The notes under the pieces were generated by a model. The model saw nothing but the letters and a program-made list of their open reading frames with translations. It searched no databases and was not told the origin of the DNA. Source: JANLSE01 sp031362265 (GTDB lineage Bacteria > Chloroflexota > Chloroflexia > Chloroflexales > Roseiflexaceae). From it: 8,508 nt of DNA. This document shows positions 1 through 6,420 of this stretch, piece by piece; the stretch's first letter is position 1; each line of letters begins with the position of its first letter. The stretch covers positions 1 through 8,508 of the forward strand of contig JANLSE010000280.1 of NCBI GenBank assembly GCA_031362265.1, written 5' to 3'. A program made the translations under genes and the position numbers.

Positions 1-73
1 CCCAGCGCTCATAACTCCACGCCGCATCGAGCGAACGTAGAGTAATGGTTGGCCGCATGATCGTTGTAGTCAT
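1..73 (-). CDS. 5' end of a leftward gene, truncated by the window edge
   Basis: Only 24 codons are visible, reading MTTTIMRPTITLRSLDAAWS and then YERW, before the window ends. The start at 73 is supported by a GAGGG Shine-Dalgarno sequence at 85-81 with 7 bases of spacing, and by a promoter-like pair upstream on the same strand (138-109). The run WSYERW resembles the beginning of Uma2-family (DUF820) putative nucleases, which often open with a W-[ST]-Y-E-[DR]-[YW] motif followed by an L-P-D-D-G segment. That diagnostic segment lies outside the window, so the family is a guess. The gene is transcribed divergently from the MOSC gene at 218. It could instead be an unrelated hypothetical protein. 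Confidence 0.5.
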   Translation of the reverse strand, partial: MTTTIMRPTITLRSLDAAWSYERW

Positions 74-108
74 TACTCTGCCCTCTTTCGCTTGGGTTAT
101 CTACTGGT

Positions 109-138
109 ATGATACCTCTTCAGAGCCATGCGCGTCAA
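109..138 (-). promoter_or_regulatory. Putative sigma70-type promoter of the leftward gene
   Basis: On the minus strand TTGACG (138-133) and TATCAT (114-109) are separated by 18 bases. Each matches the housekeeping consensus at five of six positions. The -10 lies about 35 bases before the putative start codon at 73. The -10 overlaps a small inverted repeat, GGTAT-g-ATACC (106-116), which could be an operator for the divergent pair. This was recognised by eye; Chloroflexota promoters are poorly characterised. Confidence 0.4.
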
Positions 139-217
139 TCGATATGTACCCATCGAAGTACAGTCTTAGCGTTATCGTTTTTCAGCCTTCATACTTTCAG
201 TTAGAGGAGTTTGCCTC

Positions 218-760
218 GTGAATGCGACTATTACCGCAGTAAGCCTCAATAGTACCCATCTGTTTAGTAAACCAACCCAAGTGAGTATACGCCTATTGGC
301 TGGGCAAGGCGTAGAAGGCGATGCCCATTGTGGTGTCACCGTAAAGCATCGCTCACGGGTTGCACAGGATCCAACACAGCCAAACCTGCGCCAAGTACAC
401 CTGATTCATGGGGAATTACACGATGAACTCAATGCTGCTGGATTCATTGTGGCAGCTGGCCAGATGGGTGAGAATATTACCACGCGCGGTGTTGATCTGC
501 TGAATCTGCCAACTGGCGCACGCCTCCATCTCGGCCAGAGTGCGATTGTAGAAATAACTGGGCTACGTAACCCCTGTACCCAGTTGAATACCTTTCGGCC
601 TGGGCTCATGGCAGCTGTGCTTGATCATGATGCGCACGGCAATCTCATCCGCAAAGCAGGCATTATGGGGATTGTCCTCATTGGTGGTGAGGTATTCCCT
701 GGTGATCCGATTCATGTCGAATTGCCACGTGAGCCATGGCGGGTGCTGGAGCGGGTGTGA
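218..760 (+). CDS. MOSC domain-containing protein
   Basis: This is a 180-residue single-domain MOSC protein (molybdenum cofactor sulfurase C-terminal fold), related to the stand-alone YiiM-type proteins. MOSC domains are thought to carry sulfur or sulfur-metal clusters to acceptors, using a conserved cysteine. That cysteine is seen in RNPCTQLN (Cys120). Other family features are GVEGDAH (31-37), GENITTRGVDLLNLPTGARL (84-103) and a C-terminal GIMGIVLIGGEVFPGD segment (148-163). There is no signal peptide or membrane segment, so it is probably cytoplasmic. Translation starts at GTG 218, supported by GAGGAG at 204-209 with 8 bases of spacing. The length is normal for the small MOSC family. Its neighbours (a convergent acetyltransferase and a divergent fragment) do not reveal its substrate. 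The family is clear; the physiological role is not. Confidence 0.9.
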   Translation: MNATITAVSLNSTHLFSKPTQVSIRLLAGQGVEGDAHCGVTVKHRSRVAQDPTQPNLRQVHLIHGELHDELNAAGFIVAAGQMGENITTRGVDLLNLPTGARLHLGQSAIVEITGLRNPCTQLNTFRPGLMAAVLDHDAHGNLIRKAGIMGIVLIGGEVFPGDPIHVELPREPWRVLERV

Positions 761-830
761 TCTGCAGTTTATTGCCCTGATGCGAAGAAACGCTTGATTT
801 CACTCGCAACCTCCTGCTGGATGCATCTTG

Positions 831-1301
831 CTAGAGATCCTTCCAAAAATAGATATCCCCCTCCACAGAATGCGCAACCTCTGCATAGCCAAGTGCCGCA
901 TGTGCGCCTGGGCTAAGCGGGTAGCTCGGGTTTGTATCCGATGCCATTTCGCGGCAGCCCTCTGAGCGCGCCCAATCCTCGATGGCATTAGCCAAACGTG
1001 CGCCTAACCCAAGACCACGGCAATCCGGATCGACATACCATGCTTCCAGGAAGCCAATTCGATCGGCTGAACACCCTGGTGCTGAGCTATGGATGCTACC
1101 CTCTGCTAACCCACATAGCCCACCATCTGGCCGAACAGCAACAAATGCGACAAGTAGTTCTGGCAGTGGTGGTAATGGCGGGCTGCCAAAGAAGTGTACA
1201 ATCTCGCCCAATTCCTTCTCTGGAGTCGATTCGGGCCATAGTGCCATCCGCATCCGCAACCATTCTTTAGAATCCGCCTGCTGAACTGGCCGAATGATCA
1301 T
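831..1301 (-). CDS. GNAT N-acetyltransferase, resembling aminoglycoside 6'-N-acetyltransferase
   Basis: This is a 156-residue cytoplasmic acetyltransferase of the GNAT fold, expected to use acetyl-CoA. The acetyl-CoA pyrophosphate loop is visible in VDPDCRGLGLGARL (90-103; Arg95 and the glycines). Several segments recall AAC(6')-I enzymes: IIRPVQQADSKEWLRMRMALWP near the N-terminus (interrupted here only for naming), GLAEGSI (64-70), GFLEAWYV (83-90), GCREMASDTN (115-124) and AHAALGY (133-139) with a terminal FWKDL. Many environmental AAC(6')-like proteins do not confer resistance, so the substrate is unproven. The ATG at 1301 is preferred because AGGAGG at 1312-1307 lies 5 bases away; an in-frame GTG at 1304 is only 2 bases from it. 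The gene converges on the MOSC gene with 70 bases between their stops. No dedicated terminator hairpin was seen there. Confidence 0.88.
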   Translation of the reverse strand: MIIRPVQQADSKEWLRMRMALWPESTPEKELGEIVHFFGSPPLPPLPELLVAFVAVRPDGGLCGLAEGSIHSSAPGCSADRIGFLEAWYVDPDCRGLGLGARLANAIEDWARSEGCREMASDTNPSYPLSPGAHAALGYAEVAHSVEGDIYFWKDL

Positions 1302-1358
1302 CACATCCTCCTCGCTCTACATAGAATGGCTGCGCCATAGAATTGAACAGCTATTATC

Positions 1359-1464
1359 ACCACAGAGGCACAGAGGGCACAGAGGTTGGAGTGGGGAGCC
1401 ACTTCGGATGAACACCATATAAAACTTGCGTCTTTGCGTCTTTGCGTTTCCGTCTTTCTTTACC
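1359..1464. repeat. Purine-arm/pyrimidine-arm tandem octamer element
   Basis: The gap between the acetyltransferase and metY (about 300 bases) holds a low-complexity element. Its left arm (1359-1385) is three near-copies of CACAGAGG. Its right arm (1425-1464) is copies of TTTGCGTC, read as GACGCAAA on the other strand. The two units differ mainly by A/G transitions, both fitting C-R-C-A-R-A-G-R. The central part (1386-1424) is unique sequence. Similar elements occur in five other gaps of this window. The remainder of the gap holds only the putative metY promoter and ribosome binding site. Confidence 0.75.
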
Positions 1465-1516
1465 ATCGAGCACACTATCAAGTTGCACATAGCTTGCCCT
1501 GGATGATACCATCTAT

Positions 1517-1545
1517 CAGACACATACCGCAAAATGAGCTATACT
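1517..1545 (+). promoter_or_regulatory. Possible promoter for the metY unit
   Basis: CAGACA (1517-1522, four of six matches to TTGACA) lies 17 bases before TATACT (1540-1545, five of six matches to TATAAT), about 60 bases ahead of the metY start. The spacing is ideal but the -35 is weak. No SAM-I riboswitch-like core or terminator hairpin was recognised between this site and the start codon. Confidence 0.28.
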
Positions 1546-1604
1546 CGCACAAGTCCAGTTTGCTCATGCTGATCGCAACGATGATCGCAAGTAAGGAAGA
1601 GACC

Positions 1605-2885
1605 ATGACCAATTATGAGCGTCAGTTTGGGTTTTATACCCGCGCCTTGCACGCTGGCCAACGCCCTGATCCAAGTACTGGCGCACGTGCAGTGCCGATC
1701 TATCAGACAACATCATATGTGTTTGACGACACTGATCATGCGGCAGCACTCTTTAATCTGCAGCGCTTTGGCCATATCTATACCCGCATCACTAACCCCA
1801 CGACTGCAGTATTCGAAGAGCGCATGGCCTCTCTCCATGGCGGCGTTGGGGCATTAGCCGTTGCGAGTGGGCAGGCAGCTCAGTTGATTGCCCTCACTAG
1901 TTTATTAGAGGCAGGCGACGAAATTGTTGCCGCTAATACGCTGTATGGTGGAACTTACACGCAGCTCGATGTGAGCCTACGCCGTTTGGGGATTAATACA
2001 ATCTTTGTGGATCCAGACGATCCACAGAACTTTGCGCGTGCAATAACGCCACGTACACGTCTGTTGTATGGTGAGACAATCGCCAACCCGCGTATTAATA
2101 TCTTAGATATTTCGGCGGTGGCAGATATTGCCCATGCGCACCATATCCCGCTTGTGATCGACAATACCTTTGCTTCACCATACTTATGCCGCCCGATTGA
2201 ATTTGGCGCAGATATTGTAGTTGAATCGGCAACTAAATTTATTGGTGGGCATGGAACGAGTATTGGTGGTATTATCGTCGATAGTGGGCGCTTTCCATGG
2301 GGTGAAGGGCCATTCCCACAGTTACTGGAACCAAGCAAAGGGTATCACGGTATTCGCTTTTATGAGACTTTTGGTGATTTTGCTTTTATCATGAAGGCAC
2401 GTGTTGAAGGGTTGCGCGATCTTGGCCCAGCTCTCAGCCCATTCAATTCGTTTCTATTCCTGCAGGGTATCGAGACACTTGGCCTACGTATGGAGCGCCA
2501 TGTGGAAAATGCACGTGCAGTGGCATTATTTCTGCACGAACACCCTGCGGTCGATTGGGTCAACTATCCCGATGTTCCAGGGAACGCTTATGCGAGCTTG
2601 GCGCAGCGTTACCTGCCCAAAGGCGCTGGCGCGATCATGACCTTCGGCGTTCATGGTGGTCTTGCCGCTGGGAAGCGCTTTATTGAGCGGCTCCAGATCA
2701 TTTCGCATCTTGCGAATGTTGGTGATGCCAAAACGCTAATCATTCACCCAGCCAGCACAACCCACCAGCAGATGAGTGAGGAAGAGCAGCGTGCTGGTGG
2801 CGTTCTGCCTGAAATGGTGCGCCTCTCGGTTGGGCTTGAGGATCTTGAGGATATCATCTGGGATCTGGATCAGGCATTGCGTTAG
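1605..2885 (+). CDS. metY: O-acetylhomoserine sulfhydrylase (aminocarboxypropyltransferase)
   Basis: This 426-residue PLP enzyme of the Cys/Met metabolism family is expected to make homocysteine from O-acetyl-L-homoserine and sulfide (direct sulfhydrylation) in the cytoplasm. Family signatures are RALHAGQRPDPSTGARAVPI (13-32), IYTRITNPTTAVFEERMASL (58-77), ASGQAA (87-92), LYGGTY (113-118; Tyr114 stacks on PLP in the family) and VIDNTFASPYL (184-194; Asp186 pairs with the PLP ring nitrogen). VESATKFIGGHGTSIGG (206-222) carries Lys211, the Schiff-base lysine. Length and motifs fit MetY (about 425-430 residues) better than cystathionine gamma-synthase (about 380-400). The reading frame is open back to 1386, but ATG 1605 is chosen because AAGGA at 1593-1597 lies 7 bases upstream and the protein then begins like its homologues. 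In-frame ATGs at 1566 and 1581 are less likely. It is followed after 8 bases by a CoA-binding protein gene, so the two are probably co-transcribed. Confidence 0.93.
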   Translation: MTNYERQFGFYTRALHAGQRPDPSTGARAVPIYQTTSYVFDDTDHAAALFNLQRFGHIYTRITNPTTAVFEERMASLHGGVGALAVASGQAAQLIALTSLLEAGDEIVAANTLYGGTYTQLDVSLRRLGINTIFVDPDDPQNFARAITPRTRLLYGETIANPRINILDISAVADIAHAHHIPLVIDNTFASPYLCRPIEFGADIVVESATKFIGGHGTSIGGIIVDSGRFPWGEGPFPQLLEPSKGYHGIRFYETFGDFAFIMKARVEGLRDLGPALSPFNSFLFLQGIETLGLRMERHVENARAVALFLHEHPAVDWVNYPDVPGNAYASLAQRYLPKGAGAIMTFGVHGGLAAGKRFIERLQIISHLANVGDAKTLIIHPASTTHQQMSEEEQRAGGVLPEMVRLSVGLEDLEDIIWDLDQALR

Positions 2886-2893
2886 GAGTAGTT

Positions 2894-3415
2894 ATGCCAG
2901 AACAGCGTTATGGCTCGGGTGCTGTAAATTCGCACTCACCAGTTCATTCCTCGCCATTTGCAACCACTGCCTTGGAGCGAATCGAGATTCTACGTAAGGC
3001 CAAGACGATTGCAATGGTGGGGCTTTCGGCAAACCCATACCGGCCAAGCCACTTTGTCGCGATCTATCTGTTGGCAGAAGGATACACAATTATACCGGTT
3101 AATCCACGTGAGCAGCAGATATTAGGGCGAACCTGCTACCCATCGTTGCGAGATATTCCTGTGCCGGTTGATCTGGTCGATATTTTTCGTGATCCTGCCG
3201 CCGTTCCGCCGCTTATTGAAGATGCGATTGCGATTGGTGCCTGGGCGGTTTGGATGCAGCTAGGAGTAATTCATGAAGGTGCTGCGGCGCGTGCACGTGA
3301 GGCTGGGCTTCAGGTGGTGATGGATGCATGTGTGAAGATCGAACATGCACGCTTCTTTGGTGGTCTCGATACAATTGGCCTGAATACTGGGGTTCTTTCT
3401 GCACGGCGCATGTAG
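2894..3415 (+). CDS. CoA-binding protein, YccU family
   Basis: This is a 173-residue protein with one CoA-binding Rossmann domain (as in the succinyl-CoA synthetase alpha N-terminus). The nucleotide loop is IAMVGLSANPYRPS (39-52), followed by YTIIPVNPREQQILGRTCYP (64-83), IPVPVDLVDIFRDP (88-101), AVWMQLGVIHEGAAARAREA (118-137) and a C-terminal VVMDACVKIEHAR (141-153) with Cys146. YccU relatives are usually about 135-150 residues; here roughly 30 extra N-terminal residues of low complexity precede the domain. Structures of relatives bind CoA, but no reaction is established. Translation starts at ATG 2894, with AGGAG (2884-2888) overlapping the metY stop codon. That points to translational coupling and to a role linked to sulfur amino acid or thiol metabolism (inference from context). 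No membrane segment is seen. Confidence 0.87.
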   Translation: MPEQRYGSGAVNSHSPVHSSPFATTALERIEILRKAKTIAMVGLSANPYRPSHFVAIYLLAEGYTIIPVNPREQQILGRTCYPSLRDIPVPVDLVDIFRDPAAVPPLIEDAIAIGAWAVWMQLGVIHEGAAARAREAGLQVVMDACVKIEHARFFGGLDTIGLNTGVLSARRM

Positions 3416-3436
3416 TGCGAAGAGCGCAGAGCACAA
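3416..3436. repeat. Short degenerate repeat remnant (GCGCAGA units)
   Basis: Immediately after the stop codon of the CoA-binding gene are three imperfect 7-nt units (GCGAAGA, GCGCAGA, GCACAAC) on the purine-rich strand. They match the units of the larger elements at 6951-7010 and 8421-8508. No pyrimidine arm follows. The rest of the gap to 3526 shows no hairpin terminator or convincing promoter. Confidence 0.45.
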
Positions 3437-3526
3437 CTTTAACATAGCGATAATGGCCCATTTACACACTTCTTCTACTATCAGAGCTGTTCTCAATAAA
3501 AGGCTTTGTAACAAAAGAGGTGTTTC

Positions 3527-5002
3527 GTGTTCAAGGGCATGCTTAGTCGTTTACAGAGGTCTGCTCTGTTTGGTGGGATCGCTCTGGCGCTCATCGTTGG
3601 TGGAAACGGGGCGCTTGCCGCCGATAGCAATGTTGGGCCGAGTAGCTCGGCAACCCCGTATCTTGTCGCAACACAGCCAGGCGTGCAGATTACTTCGATC
3701 CTGACGGTCGGTGATTCAGTCAATAATAAGGCCAATGGTACGCCTTACCGTATGGTTGGTATCCCAGATGGCTTGGGAGCCTTCGACAACAAGGATGGCA
3801 CCTTTACACTGCTGATGAATCACGAGCTAGTTGGCACCGCTGGTATTACCCGTAGCCATGGCAGCACCGGTGCGTTTGTGTCGCGCTGGACAATCCGCAA
3901 AAGCGATCTGGCTGTGTTGAAGGGTGAGGATCTGATACAGAGCGTTGCAACCTGGAACCCAGCGACAAGCTCGTATAACACGCCAGCAAAGGGCGTTACA
4001 TTTGTTCGCTTTTGCTCCGCTGATCTTCCCGCCAAATCGGCATTCTATGATGATGGCGTAGGCTTTAACGGCCGGCTCTTCCTGAATGGCGAAGAGAGTG
4101 GTATCGAAGGCCGTGCGTTTGCGCATGGGATGGATGGCCTCAGCTGGGAGCTTCCACGGCTTGGTAAGTTCGGTTGGGAGAATGCACTTGCTAACCCAGA
4201 TAGCGGCGAGAAAACGGTTGTGGTTGGTACAAACGATGGCACCGGCGGCCAGATCTATGTGTATGTAGGTACCAAAACCAAGCGTGGCAGCCCGATCGAG
4301 CGCGCTGGCCTCACCAATGGTACGCTGTATGGTGTGAAAGTGGAGGGCTTTGGTGCGGAAGTTGCCGCAACCGGCATTCCCTCAGGTACCCGCTTTAGCT
4401 TGGTGAGCCTTGGTAATGTCGAAAACATGACCGGTGTTGAGTTGCTGGCCGCCAGCCGCGCAGCGGGCGTAACTGAATTCCAGCGCCCAGAGGATGGTGC
4501 CTGGGATCCCAAACAGCCAAGTAACTTCTACTTCAACACCACCGCAAGCTTCACGGGTAATAGCCGCCTATGGCGCCTGAACTTCCGTAGCGCTGAGCGC
4601 GTCACACGCGGTGGCACGATCGATATGCTGCTCGATGGCAGCGAAGGTCAGAAAATGCTTGACAACATGGGGATCGGTAAGAAGCAGATGCTGTTGCAGG
4701 AAGATGTTGGCAATCAGGCACACCTTGGGCGTGTATTTAGCTATGATCGCAATCTAGATATCATCACGCCAATTGCACAGCACGACCCAGCGCGCTTCGT
4801 GGTGGGCAGCGCGAACTTCTTGACTCAGGATGAAGAGTCGTCAGGCGTGATCGACATGTCCGACATTCTCGGAAAGGGTTGGTTCCTGCTTGATATTCAG
4901 GCACACTATGGCATTAGTGGCGAACTTGTTGAGGGCGGCCAGTTGCTCGCAATAAAGGTGCCAGGACAAAGCGACGAGCATGATGATGACAGCCATCGGT
5001 AA
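3527..5002 (+). CDS. Exported PhoX/DUF839-type putative phosphatase
   Basis: This is a 491-residue protein. It begins with a signal peptide: basic MFKGMLSRLQR, a hydrophobic stretch at about 13-30, and an ALA-A cleavage region near residues 29-33. It is therefore predicted to be exported. The mature part resembles the DUF839/PhoX beta-propeller family, whose best known members are Ca/Fe-dependent alkaline phosphatases. Matching segments are LLMNHELVG (95-103), GRLFLNGEESG (182-192), QRPEDGAWDP (319-328), LLQEDVGN (389-396) and QDEESSGVIDMSDILGKGW (434-452) with LLDIQAHY (454-461). The acidic residues in these motifs are the kind that bind metal in PhoX, but I cannot align the iron-ligand cysteine with certainty (Cys163 is the only candidate). 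The C-terminus, SDEHDDDSHR (482-491), is rich in Asp and His. GTG 3527 is supported by AGAGG at 3516-3520 with 6 bases of spacing; ATG 3539 is an alternative. Specific substrate unknown. Confidence 0.75.
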   Translation: MFKGMLSRLQRSALFGGIALALIVGGNGALAADSNVGPSSSATPYLVATQPGVQITSILTVGDSVNNKANGTPYRMVGIPDGLGAFDNKDGTFTLLMNHELVGTAGITRSHGSTGAFVSRWTIRKSDLAVLKGEDLIQSVATWNPATSSYNTPAKGVTFVRFCSADLPAKSAFYDDGVGFNGRLFLNGEESGIEGRAFAHGMDGLSWELPRLGKFGWENALANPDSGEKTVVVGTNDGTGGQIYVYVGTKTKRGSPIERAGLTNGTLYGVKVEGFGAEVAATGIPSGTRFSLVSLGNVENMTGVELLAASRAAGVTEFQRPEDGAWDPKQPSNFYFNTTASFTGNSRLWRLNFRSAERVTRGGTIDMLLDGSEGQKMLDNMGIGKKQMLLQEDVGNQAHLGRVFSYDRNLDIITPIAQHDPARFVVGSANFLTQDEESSGVIDMSDILGKGWFLLDIQAHYGISGELVEGGQLLAIKVPGQSDEHDDDSHR

Positions 5003-5023
5003 GTATTGTCGACTTTGGTAATG

Positions 5024-5059
5024 GTACAGGCCGCACTCAGTACTGAGTGCGGCCTGTAC
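5024..5059 (+). terminator. Perfect 36-bp palindrome, probable intrinsic terminator
   Basis: GTACAGGCCGCACTCAGT (5024-5041) is followed at once by its exact reverse complement (5042-5059). As RNA this gives a 16-bp stem with a 4-base loop, strong enough to terminate transcription. It lies 21 bases after the stop of the PhoX-like gene. The downstream tract (CTGTTTCCAAGTTTATT) is only loosely T-rich, so termination may be imperfect or bidirectional. A DNA-binding role for the palindrome cannot be excluded, since the pobA start lies about 160 bases further on. Confidence 0.65.
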
Positions 5060-5127
5060 TCTGTTTCCAAGTTTATTCGCCGCTAACCTGTACCATGTCT
5101 CTGCTCAGCGATTTGAATCATAGGTAG

Positions 5128-5198
5128 CATAGTGTTTAGTGAAAGACTTTTCGGGGAAGAGCGCCGTGATACAATGTATAAAAGCCACGCCATAGTGT
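5128..5198 (+). promoter_or_regulatory. Putative pobA promoter region with direct repeats
   Basis: The region before pobA contains -10-like hexamers TACAAT (5170-5175) and TATAAA (5178-5183), but no good -35 at the expected distance. The absence of a -35 would suit an activator-dependent promoter. The octamer CATAGTGT occurs at 5128-5135 and again at 5191-5198, exactly 63 bases apart and bracketing the -10 candidates. No regulator gene is visible beside it. The assignment is tentative and rests only on position and these motifs. Confidence 0.3.
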
Positions 5199-5220
5199 CC
5201 GCCAATTATATGAGGCGCTC

Positions 5221-6393
5221 ATGCACACCCAAGTCGCGATTATTGGTGCTGGCCCAGCCGGCTTGACGCTCGCTCATCTACTTCAGCTTCAAGGTATTGA
5301 ATCAATTGTGTTAGAACGCCGCGACCGCACGTATGTTGAAAAACGTGTGCGTGCTGGCGTCCTGGAGCAAGGCACAGTCGATCTGCTCAATACAATTGGC
5401 GTTGGTGACCGCATGCGCAATACCGGGCTTATCCACCATGGGATTCATTTGCAGTATGCTGGGGAGCGTCATCGAATTGATATGTACGAACTGACTGTTG
5501 GGCGCGCGATCACCGTCTATAGCCAACAAGAAGTCGTTAAGGATTTAATTGCCGCACGATTAGCTGCCGGTGGCCAGATTCTATTTGAGGTTGCAGATGT
5601 TACACTCAACGAAATAGACGGCCCGCAGCCAAGTGTTACCTACCAACATGCTGGCCAGGAACACACGATCACCTGTGATTACATTGTTGGCTGCGATGGG
5701 TTTCATGGTGTGAGCCGCAGCACTATTCCCAATGGTATTCTGACCACCTATCAGAAGATCTATCCCTTCGCATGGCTCGGAATCCTGGCACGCGCAGCGC
5801 CTGCGAGTGATGAGCTCATTTATGCCTACCACGAACGTGGCTTTGCACTGCAGAGTATGCGTTCCCCAATGATTAGCCGCCTCTACCTACAATGCCCACC
5901 AGACGACGACCTCGCGAACTGGTCGGATGATCGCATCTGGACTGAACTCCATACGCGCCTTGATCTCGCTGACGGGCCAGCCATCCACGATGGGCCAATT
6001 ATTGAGCGCGGCATTACACACATGCGCTCATTTGTGGTTGCGCCAATGCGCTATGGCCGACTATTCCTTGCGGGCGATGCGGCACACACTGTTCCGCCAA
6101 CTGGAGCAAAAGGTATGAACCTAGCAATTGCCGATGTGCGTGTGTTGGCTGAGGCACTTGGAGTATGGTATGATCGCGGTGAAGCACTCCTGCTCGAACA
6201 ATACTCGGCTACCGTGTTACGGCGCGTCTGGCGGGCAGAGCACTTTTCGTGGTGGATGACATCAATGCTCCATCGCTTCGATGATGACCCGTTTCAACAT
6301 CAATTACAGCTTTCACAGTTGGATTACACGGTGAATTCACGCGCAGCCGCGACGAGCCTAGCCGAAAATTATGTTGGCCTGGAGCGTGTTTGA
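5221..6393 (+). CDS. pobA: 4-hydroxybenzoate 3-monooxygenase
   Basis: This 390-residue FAD-dependent class A flavoprotein hydroxylase converts 4-hydroxybenzoate, NAD(P)H and O2 to protocatechuate. It aligns closely along its whole length with Pseudomonas PobA (394 residues) as I recall it. FAD-binding signatures are VAIIGAGPAGL (5-15), RAGVLEQG (44-51), CDYIVGCDGFHGVSR (152-166) and GRLFLAGDAAH (279-289). Substrate-site residues of the Pseudomonas enzyme are kept: Tyr201, Ser212, Arg214 and Arg220, Pro293 in VPPTGAKGMN, and Tyr384 in AENYVGL (equivalent to Tyr385). SWWMTSMLHRF (343-353) is also typical. In the loop that sets coenzyme preference the enzyme has Arg33, Arg34 and Tyr38, where Pseudomonas has Arg-Gln and Tyr. 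ATG 5221 has GAGG at 5212-5215 with 5 bases of spacing. It heads a cluster with pcaC, pcaH and pcaG, which act on its product further down the pathway. Confidence 0.96.
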   Translation: MHTQVAIIGAGPAGLTLAHLLQLQGIESIVLERRDRTYVEKRVRAGVLEQGTVDLLNTIGVGDRMRNTGLIHHGIHLQYAGERHRIDMYELTVGRAITVYSQQEVVKDLIAARLAAGGQILFEVADVTLNEIDGPQPSVTYQHAGQEHTITCDYIVGCDGFHGVSRSTIPNGILTTYQKIYPFAWLGILARAAPASDELIYAYHERGFALQSMRSPMISRLYLQCPPDDDLANWSDDRIWTELHTRLDLADGPAIHDGPIIERGITHMRSFVVAPMRYGRLFLAGDAAHTVPPTGAKGMNLAIADVRVLAEALGVWYDRGEALLLEQYSATVLRRVWRAEHFSWWMTSMLHRFDDDPFQHQLQLSQLDYTVNSRAAATSLAENYVGLERV

Positions 6394-6420
6394 GAGCGAT
6401 GGAATGCGCTGCCTGTTTTC

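Noticed and set aside
769..840. Minus-strand open tail after the acetyltransferase stop, in the next frame, ending in a protein-like EVASEIKRFFASGQ
   Set aside because: The acetyltransferase already ends with a normal family C-terminus (FWKDL). The tail has no start or ribosome binding site and is only about 24 codons, so a frameshifted extension or gene remnant is not supported.
982..1284. Two plus-strand open frames opposite the acetyltransferase
   Set aside because: Their proteins are low-complexity and resemble no family. They lack ribosome binding sites and are explained by the coding bias of the real minus-strand gene.
1359..1464. A CRISPR-like array
   Set aside because: Units are only 7-8 nt, head to tail without spacers, and no cas gene is present. 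The same applies to 8421-8508.
1386..1604. An upstream extension of metY by 73 codons
   Set aside because: The extra residues come from the repeat element and promoter region, with no homology to the family. ATG 1605 has a good ribosome binding site and the correct N-terminus.
1465..1604. A possible SAM riboswitch ahead of metY
   Set aside because: I looked for the SAM-I-like core and a following terminator stem and found neither.
1955..2338. A 127-codon minus-strand open frame inside metY
   Set aside because: It lies opposite strongly conserved metY sequence, including the PLP lysine region, and shows no family motifs or ribosome binding site.
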